A stretch of 64,000 nt of DNA from Alphaproteobacteria bacterium. Its GTDB lineage: Bacteria > Pseudomonadota > Alphaproteobacteria > Rhizobiales > Rhizobiaceae. Location of the stretch: assembly GCA_024280375.1 (NCBI GenBank), contig JAJRQF010000088.1, positions 54,046 through 118,045 of the forward strand, read 5' to 3'. The notes under the pieces were generated by a model that saw only the letters and a list, made by a program, of their open reading frames with translations, was not told the DNA's origin and made no database searches. This document shows positions 16,654-25,753 of this stretch, in pieces. Numbering within the stretch: the stretch's first letter is position 1; each line of letters begins with the position of its first letter. The position numbers and the translations under genes are program-made.

Positions 16654-18288
16654 CTATATTGTTTCTAAACGTTTCATTATGGCGCGTTCAAGGTCTGGTG
16701 CCGCGTTGACCAGCTTCCTGGTGTATTCGTCGCCGGGATTATCGAATACTTCTGCGGTTGGGCCTCGTTCTACAATTTTTCCCTGATTCATTACAAGCAC
16801 ATCATCGGTGATTGCGCGAACAACCGAAAGATCATGGCTGATGAACAAATAGGCCAGGCCAAGCCGGTCTTGAAGGTCAACCAGTAAATCAAGCACCTGG
16901 GCGCGGATCGAGACATCAAGGGCCGAGACCGGTTCATCGGCAATAATCAGTTTTGGTTCGGTAATCAGGGCGCGTGCAATGGCGATGCGCTGGCGCTGGC
17001 CGCCGGAAAATTCATGCGCATATTTATCCATGTCAGAGGTCGCAAGCCCTGTTTCCACAAGCACTTTAGCAACCCGGTCGCGCTTTTCTTGTTCGCTCAT
17101 GGCATCCACCAAATGCAAAGGTTCGGCCACCAGCCGGGCAACCTTGTGGCGTGGATTAAAGGAGCCGTAGGGGTCTTGAAAAACCACTTGAATATCGCGG
17201 CGGGCGCGTTTGATTTCCGCATCACTTGCGGTGGCAAAGTCAATCTCGTTGAAAATAATATGGCCGCCATTGGGGCGTTCAAGCCCCAAAATTGCTCGCG
17301 CCAGGGTGGATTTTCCGCAGCCCGATTCACCCACAAGGCCAAGCGAGTGGCCTGGATATAAATCCAGGCTCAATTGGTCGACAGCTCGAAAAGGAATGCC
17401 TTTTTGAAACAGCGAACGACGCGGTGTCGGGTATTCGCGAATGAGATCTTTTACCGAAAGCAGGGGCTTTGTGCCTTGCTCAATCGCTTTCTTGGCGGTG
17501 ACAGGCGTGGTTTTGCGGGTTGGTACATGGGTCGAGGCTTCGGCTAGTTGTCTTGTGTAGGGGTGGTTTTGTTCTTTCAAAACCTTGGCCGTTTCGCCGG
17601 CTTCTTTCACTTCGCCGTGGCGCAGAACCACGATTTTTGAGGCCATCTCGGTGACAACGGCAAGGTCATGGCTGATCAGCAAAAGCCCCATATTGTTTTC
17701 TGCCACCAGTTCATTCAACAGGTCGAGAATTTGCGCTTGTAGGGTGACATCGAGCGCGGTTGTCGGTTCATCGGCAATCAGCAGTTTGGGATTGAGCGCG
17801 CAGGCGATGGCAATCACCACGCGTTGGCGCTGGCCACCGGAAAGTTCGTGCGGATAGCGGTTGAGCGGAAACCGGGAAGGGGGCAAGCCTACACGATCGA
17901 GCATTTTGGCGGCTCTCATTTCTGCATCCGCACGGTTTGCGCCCGTATGCAGCCGTATGCCTTCGGATACCTGCTCGCCGATGGATTTGACCGGGTTGAG
18001 CGCCGTCATAGGCTCCTGAAATACCATGCCGATATCGTCGCCGCGCAGGTCGCACATTTTGCGTTCATCAAAATCCAGCAGTTCTTCGCCATTGAACAGA
18101 ATTGAGCCAGATGTTTGGCTGGCGCGCGGCATAAGCTGCATGATGGCAAGCGCTGTCATTGATTTGCCGGAACCGGATTCGCCCACCAGCCCAAGGGTTT
18201 CACCCGCATCAATTGAGAAGGAAACGTCATTAAGAATGGGCGTGTCGCCAATGGTGAGATTGAGTTTTCTAATGGTGAGGAGGGTCAT
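16654..18288 (-). CDS. Peptide ABC transporter, fused two-domain ATPase (DppD-DppF type)
   Basis: The roughly 544-residue protein holds two complete ATP-binding cassettes in tandem, like GsiA/YejF. The first has Walker A GESGSGKS, signature LSGGQRQRV and Walker B LLIADEPTTALD. The second has GESGCGKST, FSGGQRQRIA and LIIADEPVSALD, with oligopeptide-transporter C-terminal segments between and after. It energises the two permeases encoded just upstream. The ATG at 18288 lies two bases after the permease stop and has a GGGAGCG ribosome site; a TTG at 18294 is an alternative. Confidence 0.93.
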   Translation of the reverse strand: MTLLTIRKLNLTIGDTPILNDVSFSIDAGETLGLVGESGSGKSMTALAIMQLMPRASQTSGSILFNGEELLDFDERKMCDLRGDDIGMVFQEPMTALNPVKSIGEQVSEGIRLHTGANRADAEMRAAKMLDRVGLPPSRFPLNRYPHELSGGQRQRVVIAIACALNPKLLIADEPTTALDVTLQAQILDLLNELVAENNMGLLLISHDLAVVTEMASKIVVLRHGEVKEAGETAKVLKEQNHPYTRQLAEASTHVPTRKTTPVTAKKAIEQGTKPLLSVKDLIREYPTPRRSLFQKGIPFRAVDQLSLDLYPGHSLGLVGESGCGKSTLARAILGLERPNGGHIIFNEIDFATASDAEIKRARRDIQVVFQDPYGSFNPRHKVARLVAEPLHLVDAMSEQEKRDRVAKVLVETGLATSDMDKYAHEFSGGQRQRIAIARALITEPKLIIADEPVSALDVSIRAQVLDLLVDLQDRLGLAYLFISHDLSVVRAITDDVLVMNQGKIVERGPTAEVFDNPGDEYTRKLVNAAPDLERAIMKRLETI

Positions 18289-18290
18289 TT

Positions 18291-19169
18291 TCAACGCTCC
18301 CGCCGCAAGCGCGGGTCAAGCACATCGCGCAGGCCATCACCCAACAGGTTTAAGCCAAGCACGGTGACGACAATGGCGAGACCGGGAAATATGGCCATAT
18401 GCGGGGCAAAGCTCATCATGGTTTGCGCCTCGTTTAACATGCGCCCCCAGGACGACATGGGTGGCTGGGTGCCAAGGCCGACATAGGAAAGCCCCGCTTC
18501 GGCCAGAATGCCAAGCGAAAACTGAATGGTGCCCTGTACCAGCAACAGGTTGATCATGTTGGGCAGGATATGTTCTGCGGTGATGCGGATTTTGCCTTTA
18601 CCGGCAACTTCTGCCGCCATGATGAACTCGCGCGGCCAGATCGAAAGTGCCGCCCCGCGGGAAATACGGGCAAATACTGGAATGTTGAATATGCCGATGG
18701 CCAAAATAGCGTTGATTGCACCGGGGCCAAATATTGCGGTGATCATCACGGCTGATAATAGGGCAGGAAAAGCAAAAATTACATCATTGGTACGCATTAA
18801 AACTTCATCTGCATAGCCGCCCTTGGCCGCTGCCCAGCAGCCGATGGGAACCCCGAATAATACCCCAATGCCAACCGCCACCAGTGCGACAGCGATGGAA
18901 TTTCGGGCGCCAATCATGATCATCGAAAATATATCACGGCCGAAATGATCTGTGCCAAACCAGTGTTCCAGCGAGGGTTTTTTCAGTTTGAGTAAAATAT
19001 CAAGTTCGGTAATCGACCATGGCGTCCAGAAAAACGAGATGATGGCCAGCGCCAGAATGACGGTGGTGATTATCAGCCCGGTCAGGAATGATCGGTTATG
19101 CAGGGCTTTTTTTGCCACATCGCGCCAGGTTTCAGGCGCATCCAGCTGTTCAATGACGGGAGCGCTCAT
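18291..19169 (-). CDS. Peptide ABC transporter permease (DppC type)
   Basis: The 292-residue inner-membrane protein has about six membrane segments and the permease EAA-type loop EVAGKGKIRITAEHILPN, with the OppC-type N-terminal extension. The C-terminal LGLNLLGDGLRDVLDPRLRR is diagnostic of DppC/OppC. It pairs with the DppB-type permease to form the channel. Its ATG overlaps the upstream stop by ATGA, and the ATPase gene follows directly. Confidence 0.93.
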   Translation of the reverse strand: MSAPVIEQLDAPETWRDVAKKALHNRSFLTGLIITTVILALAIISFFWTPWSITELDILLKLKKPSLEHWFGTDHFGRDIFSMIMIGARNSIAVALVAVGIGVLFGVPIGCWAAAKGGYADEVLMRTNDVIFAFPALLSAVMITAIFGPGAINAILAIGIFNIPVFARISRGAALSIWPREFIMAAEVAGKGKIRITAEHILPNMINLLLVQGTIQFSLGILAEAGLSYVGLGTQPPMSSWGRMLNEAQTMMSFAPHMAIFPGLAIVVTVLGLNLLGDGLRDVLDPRLRRER

Positions 19170-20128
19170 GAGGCATTCCTCCCGGTTCCTTGCCGCAATC
19201 GCGGGTCAACCAGCGCATAGGTTAGATCAACCAGCAGATTGATGAAGATGACCGTTGCCACCAGCAGAATAACCACGCTTTCCACGACGATCAGATCGCG
19301 CTGGGAAATGGCCTGAAAAATCAAGCGACCAAGTCCGGGCAGGTAAAACACGTTCTCAATGATGATAGTTCCGGCCAGCAGAAAGGCAAATTGCAGGCCG
19401 AGAATGGTCAATACCGGAATGAGCGCATTGCGCAGGGCGTGTCGCCACAATACGGCTCTGGCGGTGAGGCCCTTGGCACGGGCGGTGCGAATATAATCCT
19501 CGCCCATCACATCCAAAAGGGCAGAACGGGTGACGCGCGAAAGAATTGCAGCCTGCGGCAGTGCTAGCGCAATAGCAGGTAAAATGAGCGATTTTAAACC
19601 TTTGAACAGGCCTTGATCCCAGCCGGGAAAGCCGCCCGCCGGCACCCATTGCAGCCAGATTGCAAACAAATAAACCATCAACAGGGCAAACCAGAAATTG
19701 GGAATGGCGATGCCCAATTGGGTGAAAGCCATTATGCCGGTATCTGTTCGTGTGCCCCGGCGTGAGGCTGAATAAAGCCCGACGGGAATAGCGATGACAG
19801 TTGAAAGAACCAGCGCCATTATTGCGAGCGGTAGTGAGACCCAAAGTCGTTCGCCGACCAGTTCGCTCACTGGAACAGAATAGGTGTAGCTTACGCCAAA
19901 GTCGCCTTGCAGCAACCCGCCAATCCACGCGCCATAACGAACGGGAAGGGGAAGGTCTAACCCCATTTGCTCGCGAAGGGCCGCCACCGCATCTGCGCTT
20001 GCATTGATGCCCAACATCAGTTGAGCCGGATCACCGGGTACAATTTCTAAAAGCGCGAAAATAACCATTGAGGCGACCCAAAGGGTGATCGCGGTGAATA
20101 GCAGCTTTTTGAGGAGATAATGGAGCAT
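19166..20128 (-). CDS. Peptide ABC transporter permease (DppB type)
   Basis: The 320-residue inner-membrane protein is of the DppB/OppB type, starting MLHYLLKKLL, with six predicted membrane segments. It has the loop YIRTARAKGLTARAVLWRHALRNAL that contacts the ATPase, and ends in LVDLTYALVDPRLRQ. It is separated from the binding-protein gene by a 139-base gap containing a strong hairpin, a common way to give the binding protein more message than the permeases. Confidence 0.94.
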   Translation of the reverse strand: MLHYLLKKLLFTAITLWVASMVIFALLEIVPGDPAQLMLGINASADAVAALREQMGLDLPLPVRYGAWIGGLLQGDFGVSYTYSVPVSELVGERLWVSLPLAIMALVLSTVIAIPVGLYSASRRGTRTDTGIMAFTQLGIAIPNFWFALLMVYLFAIWLQWVPAGGFPGWDQGLFKGLKSLILPAIALALPQAAILSRVTRSALLDVMGEDYIRTARAKGLTARAVLWRHALRNALIPVLTILGLQFAFLLAGTIIIENVFYLPGLGRLIFQAISQRDLIVVESVVILLVATVIFINLLVDLTYALVDPRLRQGTGRNAS

Positions 20129-20221
20129 GGGATGAAGGTTTAAAAGCCAAGTGTCGGCAAGAGGATGACGAGGTTTAAAAATTGCATTTTGTATTCGTCA
20201 ATTAACCCGATCAAGGGTGAT

Positions 20222-20257
20222 TTGTACGGGAGACCATAAATATGATCTCCCGTACAA
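20222..20257 (-). terminator. 12-bp stem hairpin after the binding-protein gene
   Basis: TTGTACGGGAGA (20222-20233) and TCTCCCGTACAA (20246-20257) are perfectly complementary over 12 bases with a 12-base loop. The hairpin lies ten bases past the binding-protein stop codon on the minus strand. It has no following T-run, so it is best read as a partial terminator or mRNA 3'-end stabiliser between the binding protein and the permeases. Confidence 0.7.
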
Positions 20258-20267
20258 TTGGTTTTAT

Positions 20268-21773
20268 CTACTCAGCCCAGGATACGCCAGTAAGATCCGT
20301 TGCCTGAACGGGTGCATTTTCCCACATGCCTTTGAGTTTGGCATTCCAGACACCAGCCTTGGCCAATTCAAACATATAGCCGTTGACCGCTTCTTTGGTG
20401 ATCAGGGTTTGGGCATCGCCCATCAGTTTGTAGCGTTCTGCTTGATCGGTCGCCAGATTGAGGTCGGTCATGATCTTATTGAACGTGTCGCTGGAATACT
20501 GGAAGTAGTAATCTTTGCGCGCATAGATGTTGATGTCCTGCGGTTCCGTATGAGAAACGATGGTTAGATCAAAGTCTTTTTTCTTGAACACCTGATCAAG
20601 CCACTGGGCCCATTCGACCGGTACAATTTCCAGCTCAATACCGATTTTGCGCAGTTGGGCTGCAACAATTTCGCCGCCGCGACGGGCATAGGATGGCGGT
20701 GGCAGTTTGATCACAGCTTTAAAGCCGTTTGGAAATCCGGCCTCTGCAAGCAGTGCTTTTGCCTTATCCAGATCGTAGGGATAGGTATTGATCAAGTCAG
20801 CTTTGTAAGCCGGGTGATGCGGCGCAAAATGGGTGCCGATTGGTGTGCCCAATCCAAACATTGCGCCGTCAATAATCGCCTGCCGGTTGATTGCGTGGGC
20901 AACTGCTTGGCGAACCCTGATATCAGTCCATGGAGCTTTTTTGTTGTTGGTAGAAAGGATGGTTTCACCTTCGGTTGAACCGATAACCACCTTAAAGCGC
21001 GGGTCTGCCTTTAGCTGCGGAATAGATTCCGGTGCCGGGAAGTTGGCAAATCCATCCACATCGCCGGCCAACATCGCAGAAACGGCCGCTGCAGGGTCTG
21101 GAATAAAGCGCAATGTGGCTTTTGAAAGTGCAACAGGCTTGCCCCAGTAGCTGTCTGACTTGACCATTTCAATTGATGAGCCCTTGGCCCATTTGGAAAA
21201 TTTGAAAGGTCCGGTGCCAACCGGGTTGGTTTTATTGCTGTCAGCGGTTTCTGGTGCCACAATCACTGCATCGCCCCAGCCCAGATTGAAGGTAAAGTTA
21301 CCTGCAGGAGCGCTTAGGGTGATTTTCACGGTCGCGGGGTCAACCACATCAACGCTTTCAATGCCTTTAAACAGGGCCTTTTGTGCGTTGGTGGATTTTT
21401 CGCCACGGGCGCGGTCGAGCGAGAATTTCACATCACTGGCATCAAAATCACTGCCATCGTGGAATTTGACGCCGGTGTGCAGTTTGAATGTATAGACCTT
21501 GCCATCATCAGAAACGGTCCAGCTTTCGGCCAATGCCGGTAAAACTTCGCCTTTGGAGCCGATGCGGGTTAAGCCTTCAAAAATATTGGCATAGACAACT
21601 TCGTCGATGGCGGCGGCGGCACCGGCTGTCGGGTCAAGATGGGGTGGCTCAAGCACCATGCCGAGCGTCACATCGGTTTTTGCGGCCCATGCATTAATGG
21701 CGACAAATGACGCGCTCATGGTTAGTGCGGCCGCGAGTGCGGTGGTTTTCGCCAGATTTGTTAATATCTTCAT
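20268..21773 (-). CDS. Periplasmic peptide-binding protein (SBP family 5)
   Basis: The 501-residue protein has a signal peptide ending near SFVAINAWA and the family-5 solute-binding fold (DppA/OppA). Recognisable segments are LEPPHLDPT at the mature N-terminus, ESWTVSDDGKVYTFKLHTGVKFHDG and VRQAVAHAINRQAI. It captures peptides or related amides for the DppB/DppC channel. GGGAG at nine bases before the ATG supports the start. The exact ligand cannot be read; an adjacent M20 peptidase and GntR regulator suggest a small peptide or N-acyl amino acid. Confidence 0.93.
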   Translation of the reverse strand: MKILTNLAKTTALAAALTMSASFVAINAWAAKTDVTLGMVLEPPHLDPTAGAAAAIDEVVYANIFEGLTRIGSKGEVLPALAESWTVSDDGKVYTFKLHTGVKFHDGSDFDASDVKFSLDRARGEKSTNAQKALFKGIESVDVVDPATVKITLSAPAGNFTFNLGWGDAVIVAPETADSNKTNPVGTGPFKFSKWAKGSSIEMVKSDSYWGKPVALSKATLRFIPDPAAAVSAMLAGDVDGFANFPAPESIPQLKADPRFKVVIGSTEGETILSTNNKKAPWTDIRVRQAVAHAINRQAIIDGAMFGLGTPIGTHFAPHHPAYKADLINTYPYDLDKAKALLAEAGFPNGFKAVIKLPPPSYARRGGEIVAAQLRKIGIELEIVPVEWAQWLDQVFKKKDFDLTIVSHTEPQDINIYARKDYYFQYSSDTFNKIMTDLNLATDQAERYKLMGDAQTLITKEAVNGYMFELAKAGVWNAKLKGMWENAPVQATDLTGVSWAE

Positions 21774-21820
21774 TTCAATTTCTCCCGTGTTTTTCTTGGT
21801 ATTTGCTTCATTAAAACAGG

Positions 21821-23101
21821 TTATTTACCGCCTGTCAGCAGTTGATGGGTGGCAAAGGCCATAACTTTCGCCGATTCCACCATGTCATCAATGATGACAT
21901 ATTCATCCGCCCGGTGGGCAAGATCGAGAATGCCCGGTCCGTAGGCGATGCAATCGTGCAAATGGCCAATGCGGGCAACGTGTTTTTGATCATAGGTGCC
22001 GGGCGAAATTACATATTCGGGCTTTTTATCCATCACCTCTTCAATGGCTTGCGATACCGCCTGAACCACCGGCGCATCGCGCTCAGTCATAGTGGGCAGA
22101 ACGTCCCACATATCGCGAATGGCGTAATCAAAATCTTCGCGGTTGTCTTTCAATCCTTCCAGAATGTTGGTGACTTCGCGTTTTACGGTTGCCAGGTCTT
22201 CTTCCAGCAAGAACCGCCGGTCGATAACAATGCGGCAGCTGTCTGGCACATTGGCGGCGGGAAAGCCTGAATAGTCCTCGCCATCGCCACCGTGAATTGA
22301 ATTGATGTTCATGGTGGATTTTTTCGCACCCTTAGGCACCACCGGCATGTCGGTTTGTTTGCTGGCCAAAAGCGGGAAAAGCTCGTCTTCAAAGGCCGAT
22401 AATACCGCCCCCATATGGCGCACGGCGCAGTCGCCCAAAAATGGCATGGAACCGTGGGCCTGAACGCCGAGGGTTTCGATTTCTGCCCACCACACACCGC
22501 GATGACCAAGGCAAATCCGGTCTTTGTTTAGCGGTTCGGGGATGATCACATGGTCGACGCGGGGTTTGGAAAACAGGCCTTTTTCAGCCAGATAAGCAAC
22601 GCCGCCATAGCCGCCGGTTTCTTCATCCACCGTGCCGGAAATTTCAATCGCCCCCATGAAGCCTGGGTTTGCATCTATGTAGGCCTCAACCGCGATGATG
22701 GAGGAGGCGAGGCCGCCTTTCATATCGCAGGCGCCGCGTCCATAGACCTTGCCATCTCGAACAATGCCGGCAAACGGGTCCATCGACCAGTCAGATCCAA
22801 CCTCGACCACGTCAATATGGGAATTGAAATGCACTGTCGGGCCGGGGCCGCGGCCCTCAAAACGGGCAATTACGTTGGTTCTCGGAAAGCGATCCGTATC
22901 GCCGGGAGTGCCACGCCCGCGAAAATAATTGACCTGAAAGCCGCGTTTTTTAAGCCGGTTGCCGATATATTCCGCGCAAGGCGTATAATCTTCGCCAGGC
23001 GGATTGATGGTTGGAAAACGGATCAGTTCGCTGGTGAGGCTCACCAATTCGTTTGTTGCCGCATCAATCCGGCGGGTAATTTGTTCGTGCAGGTCAGACA
23101 T
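21821..23101 (-). CDS. M20-family metallopeptidase (ArgE/DapE type)
   Basis: The 426-residue protein carries the zinc site of M20 amidohydrolases: HFNSHIDVV near residue 90, GRGACDMKGG near residue 121 with the bridging Asp, and the catalytic pair in VDEETGGYGG near residue 160. It lacks a signal peptide and is cytoplasmic. Family members cleave acetylornithine, succinyl-diaminopimelate, dipeptides or N-carbamoyl/N-acyl amino acids. Sitting between the regulator and the transporter, it most likely processes the imported ligand rather than serving arginine or lysine synthesis. Confidence 0.88.
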   Translation of the reverse strand: MSDLHEQITRRIDAATNELVSLTSELIRFPTINPPGEDYTPCAEYIGNRLKKRGFQVNYFRGRGTPGDTDRFPRTNVIARFEGRGPGPTVHFNSHIDVVEVGSDWSMDPFAGIVRDGKVYGRGACDMKGGLASSIIAVEAYIDANPGFMGAIEISGTVDEETGGYGGVAYLAEKGLFSKPRVDHVIIPEPLNKDRICLGHRGVWWAEIETLGVQAHGSMPFLGDCAVRHMGAVLSAFEDELFPLLASKQTDMPVVPKGAKKSTMNINSIHGGDGEDYSGFPAANVPDSCRIVIDRRFLLEEDLATVKREVTNILEGLKDNREDFDYAIRDMWDVLPTMTERDAPVVQAVSQAIEEVMDKKPEYVISPGTYDQKHVARIGHLHDCIAYGPGILDLAHRADEYVIIDDMVESAKVMAFATHQLLTGGK

Positions 23102-23128
23102 TATTGTTCTTTATAATTACCGAAATTG

Positions 23129-23950
23129 TCATCTTTTAGCCAACATTAATTCATCACTCAAAACGCCGTTGAGCGCGAGGGTGTGGGCCTCCGCATCAAT
23201 CATGTGTTTGGACATTATCGCACGCACGCTTTCCTTATCCATCGCGCGGTAGGCTGCAACCAGATCGCGGTGATGAGCAATATTTGCCTCGGTAAATTTC
23301 TCATATTCAGGCACATGATTTGCCTGAAACTCAATGAAATCTCTCAACAAATCAGTCAGAAAGCGTGCGTGAAAGGCAAGCAAGGGGTTGGGGCAGTGAT
23401 CGGCTAGAATGTTGTGGAAATCCAGCTCCTTTTCCCGCAGGCTCATTTGGTTTCTTCGTCGGCTCTTCGACAATGAGGTGCAGCAGGAAGCAAGGTTTTG
23501 CTCAAGCAGGTCAAGCGCCTGATCGCTTAAATTCCCAACGACGCTGACCGCCAGTTCGACCTCGATGATTTTGCGCATTTGATAAATTTGTTCGACATTC
23601 AAATCTTGAAATTGCAGGAAATTGCGCAGTAAATCGGACGAGCGTTTGAAGGAAACCTCTATTAACATCGGGCCACCGGAAGGCCCGGTTTTCAGTGTGA
23701 TCAACCCTTGAACCTCAAGCGATTTCAGCGCTTCACGAAGCGTGCCCTTGGCACAATTGAAATGGGCGGCGAGTTCCCGCTCTTTCGGCAATTTGTCACC
23801 GGGCTTTAAGCCCTCATGCAATATCCAGGTTTTGATACCATCGGCAATCGCATCCGAGCGCTTTTGATGGTGGGACGAGAGGTCCGCAAGCGGCGACGGC
23901 TGATCGCTTGCAATCAAACTTTTAGCAGATATGGTTTTTTCAGTCGGCAT
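23129..23950 (-). CDS. GntR-family regulator, FCD type
   Basis: The 273-residue protein has an N-terminal winged helix-turn-helix (residues about 35-100, with LPKERELAAHFNCAKGTLREALKSLEVQGLI) and a C-terminal helical FCD ligand domain with the metal-type residues of ELDFHNILADHCPN and IAHHRDLVAAYRAMD. FCD regulators usually repress and are released by a small acid or metabolite. It heads the peptidase/transporter block on the same strand, and a perfect palindrome lies 13 bases before its ATG, so autoregulation of the operon is likely. Confidence 0.92.
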   Translation of the reverse strand: MPTEKTISAKSLIASDQPSPLADLSSHHQKRSDAIADGIKTWILHEGLKPGDKLPKERELAAHFNCAKGTLREALKSLEVQGLITLKTGPSGGPMLIEVSFKRSSDLLRNFLQFQDLNVEQIYQMRKIIEVELAVSVVGNLSDQALDLLEQNLASCCTSLSKSRRRNQMSLREKELDFHNILADHCPNPLLAFHARFLTDLLRDFIEFQANHVPEYEKFTEANIAHHRDLVAAYRAMDKESVRAIMSKHMIDAEAHTLALNGVLSDELMLAKR

Positions 23951-23963
23951 CGGCGATTATTCT

Positions 23964-23979
23964 ATTTATACGTATAAAT
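23964..23979 (-). promoter_or_regulatory. Perfect 16-bp palindrome, probable GntR operator
   Basis: ATTTATACGTATAAAT is a perfect inverted repeat located 13 bases upstream of the GntR ATG. FCD-type GntR operators are short palindromes with a TATAC/GTATA-like core, so this is the natural binding site for the adjacent regulator. The site is seen; the binding is inferred. Confidence 0.65.
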
Positions 23980-24060
23980 GGAATTTCAGCGTAAGGGGAA
24001 AGGCGAGCGGGAGTCAAGGGTGGGGGGTGGATTTGGCCGCACATTCCTCCGCATTCAAAA

Positions 24061-24093
24061 GCAAAAAATGCCGAGCAAGTTTTTGCCCGGCAT
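24061..24093 (-). terminator. Rho-independent terminator of the coiled-coil gene
   Basis: On the minus strand ATGCCG (24093-24088) pairs with CGGCAT (24073-24068), with an inner GCAA/TTGC extension, and is followed by a run of six Ts. It lies about 60 bases past the stop of the coiled-coil gene, as expected for its transcription end. Confidence 0.8.
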
Positions 24094-24150
24094 ATTGAAT
24101 TTACTTTTTCGATTGGTACTCTCAAGCCGTAGGGCTTGGAGCAGAAAGCA

Positions 24151-25545
24151 TTAGCTGTATTGCATATCATTATTGTGATGCATCGGCGGTGTTTCTTTCA
24201 GCGCCGGGCGCAGTTTGCTAACCTTTGCCTGTTCAAGCTCTGATTTAATCAGCAAATACTGACTTTTAAGCGTTTCGCTTTTCAACTGGTATTGCTCGAG
24301 TGTCTGCTCCAGCTGAGAAACCTTTTCAGTCTCTTCGATACAGCGTTTTTCAAAGTCGATACGTTTAGCCGTTTCAATGCCATTTTTGGCCTTAAGGTCG
24401 GCGTTTTCGTTGACCAGTATTACAGATTGTTCGTCGGCATTCTGGATCAGCTTCTCAAGCTCTCTAACAGTTGACTTCAGGGTCTGGTTTTCATTTTCCT
24501 GATAGGCCAGTTTGATATCAAAATCTTCGGTTTTAGATTTCAATTCACTCTCTGCTGTTTCCATCTCGCTTTGGAGGTTGGTGTTAGACTCGGTTAAGGT
24601 CGTAATGGTGTTTTGCAACTCCATTATTTCCAACAGGTCCTGATCGTGATCTTTGACCAAAATGGATCTCGCCAGCTCAAGCTGTTCATTTTGCTTTTGC
24701 AGTTTGCCAATTTGAACGGTTAACTGGCTGATTTCAGAAGCATGGACGACAATTTTTTCCCGCAACTGATTGTTTTCATTATTCTTGTTTTCAAACGCTT
24801 CACCCAGTTCCTCGACGCGGCTGTTCAACTTTTCAACCGACCGGGATTTAGCATCCAGTTTGGCCGTTGTCAGTTTGGCGCCCTCAATGGAATGAATGAG
24901 CTCTTTTCTTGCCCGCTCCAATAGTCCCTGGTTGCTTCTTTTGTTTGATTCCAGCGTATCAATCAATGTTGCCTGGGTAAGAAGCCGTTGACGGGTATCT
25001 TGTAACTGATTTTTGAGTGTTTTGGTGTTGTCTTTCAAAACCAAATTGCTGGCTTCGTTGCGCTCAAACTGGACCATCTCCACTTCAGAGGCTGCGAAGA
25101 ACTTGTTTATACTGTTCAGCATGTCGTGGGTGTTGCGGATTGCCTTTTCGCTTTCCGTCAGACCCCGGCTAAGTTCGGCCAGATTTTTCTGTCGGCGGCG
25201 AAGCTCTTGAATACGAGGCGAGTTTTCTGCCTGAGACAGATTATCCTCAAAGGTGGGGCTGGTAATAGCCGTATCGGTTACGTTTGTTTCCACATTATGG
25301 GAAGCAATATCGTCTGTAATGTTGGCTTTCAAATCTTTGTCCAATTCTTCGCGCAAGCCTTGATTTAGCGCTTGGGTCGCCATATCAATTTTGTGCTCGC
25401 TGTCATCAATGTCAGAACTTTTTTGCTGCACCTGGATTGCCGCAATTAATTGTTTTTTACCCTCGGAAATAGCTTTTTCGGCAGTTTTGCCGGATGGCTT
25501 TTTTTCGTCTTGGGAGGCTTTTGTTTTCTTCAATGATTTACGCAT
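24151..25545 (-). CDS. Long coiled-coil protein of unknown function (filament-like)
   Basis: The 464-residue protein has a basic, Lys/Ser-rich N-terminal head (residues 1 to about 40), then an acidic linker, then an almost unbroken heptad-type coiled coil from about residue 115 to 445 rich in Leu, Glu, Gln, Asn and Lys, and a short tail ending MHHNNDMQYS. No signal peptide, membrane segment or enzymatic motif is visible. The head-rod-tail layout recalls crescentin-like and other bacterial intermediate-filament-like proteins, but homology cannot be claimed by eye. GAGG before the ATG fits the start. It is transcribed alone, with an AT-rich upstream region and its own terminator. Confidence 0.75.
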   Translation of the reverse strand: MRKSLKKTKASQDEKKPSGKTAEKAISEGKKQLIAAIQVQQKSSDIDDSEHKIDMATQALNQGLREELDKDLKANITDDIASHNVETNVTDTAITSPTFEDNLSQAENSPRIQELRRRQKNLAELSRGLTESEKAIRNTHDMLNSINKFFAASEVEMVQFERNEASNLVLKDNTKTLKNQLQDTRQRLLTQATLIDTLESNKRSNQGLLERARKELIHSIEGAKLTTAKLDAKSRSVEKLNSRVEELGEAFENKNNENNQLREKIVVHASEISQLTVQIGKLQKQNEQLELARSILVKDHDQDLLEIMELQNTITTLTESNTNLQSEMETAESELKSKTEDFDIKLAYQENENQTLKSTVRELEKLIQNADEQSVILVNENADLKAKNGIETAKRIDFEKRCIEETEKVSQLEQTLEQYQLKSETLKSQYLLIKSELEQAKVSKLRPALKETPPMHHNNDMQYS

Positions 25546-25632
25546 TTGTACCTCAGCTTTTTAAAATACTACAAATCTGGTGTATATCTATTTTTATACT
25601 TACAATAAAATTTGTTGGAGTAATTTAAATAG

Positions 25633-25657
25633 TTAATTAATCATTAATTTTAACCAT
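25633..25657 (-). promoter_or_regulatory. Possible CtrA-type sites upstream of the coiled-coil gene
   Basis: TTAA at 25633-25636 and TTAA at 25644-25647 are seven bases apart, matching TTAA-N7-TTAA, and TTAACCAT follows at 25650-25657. These are the known forms of the alphaproteobacterial CtrA site. The region is AT-rich, so chance matches are possible. The site could serve either divergent gene. Confidence 0.35.
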
Positions 25658-25753
25658 GCAGCAATAGAAGCGGGTTTGGTTGACCAGTTTAATCCCGTAG
25701 TGGCATAGTTCAAAGCTATAATAGGAACTTAACAATAGATATGGATTCATATT

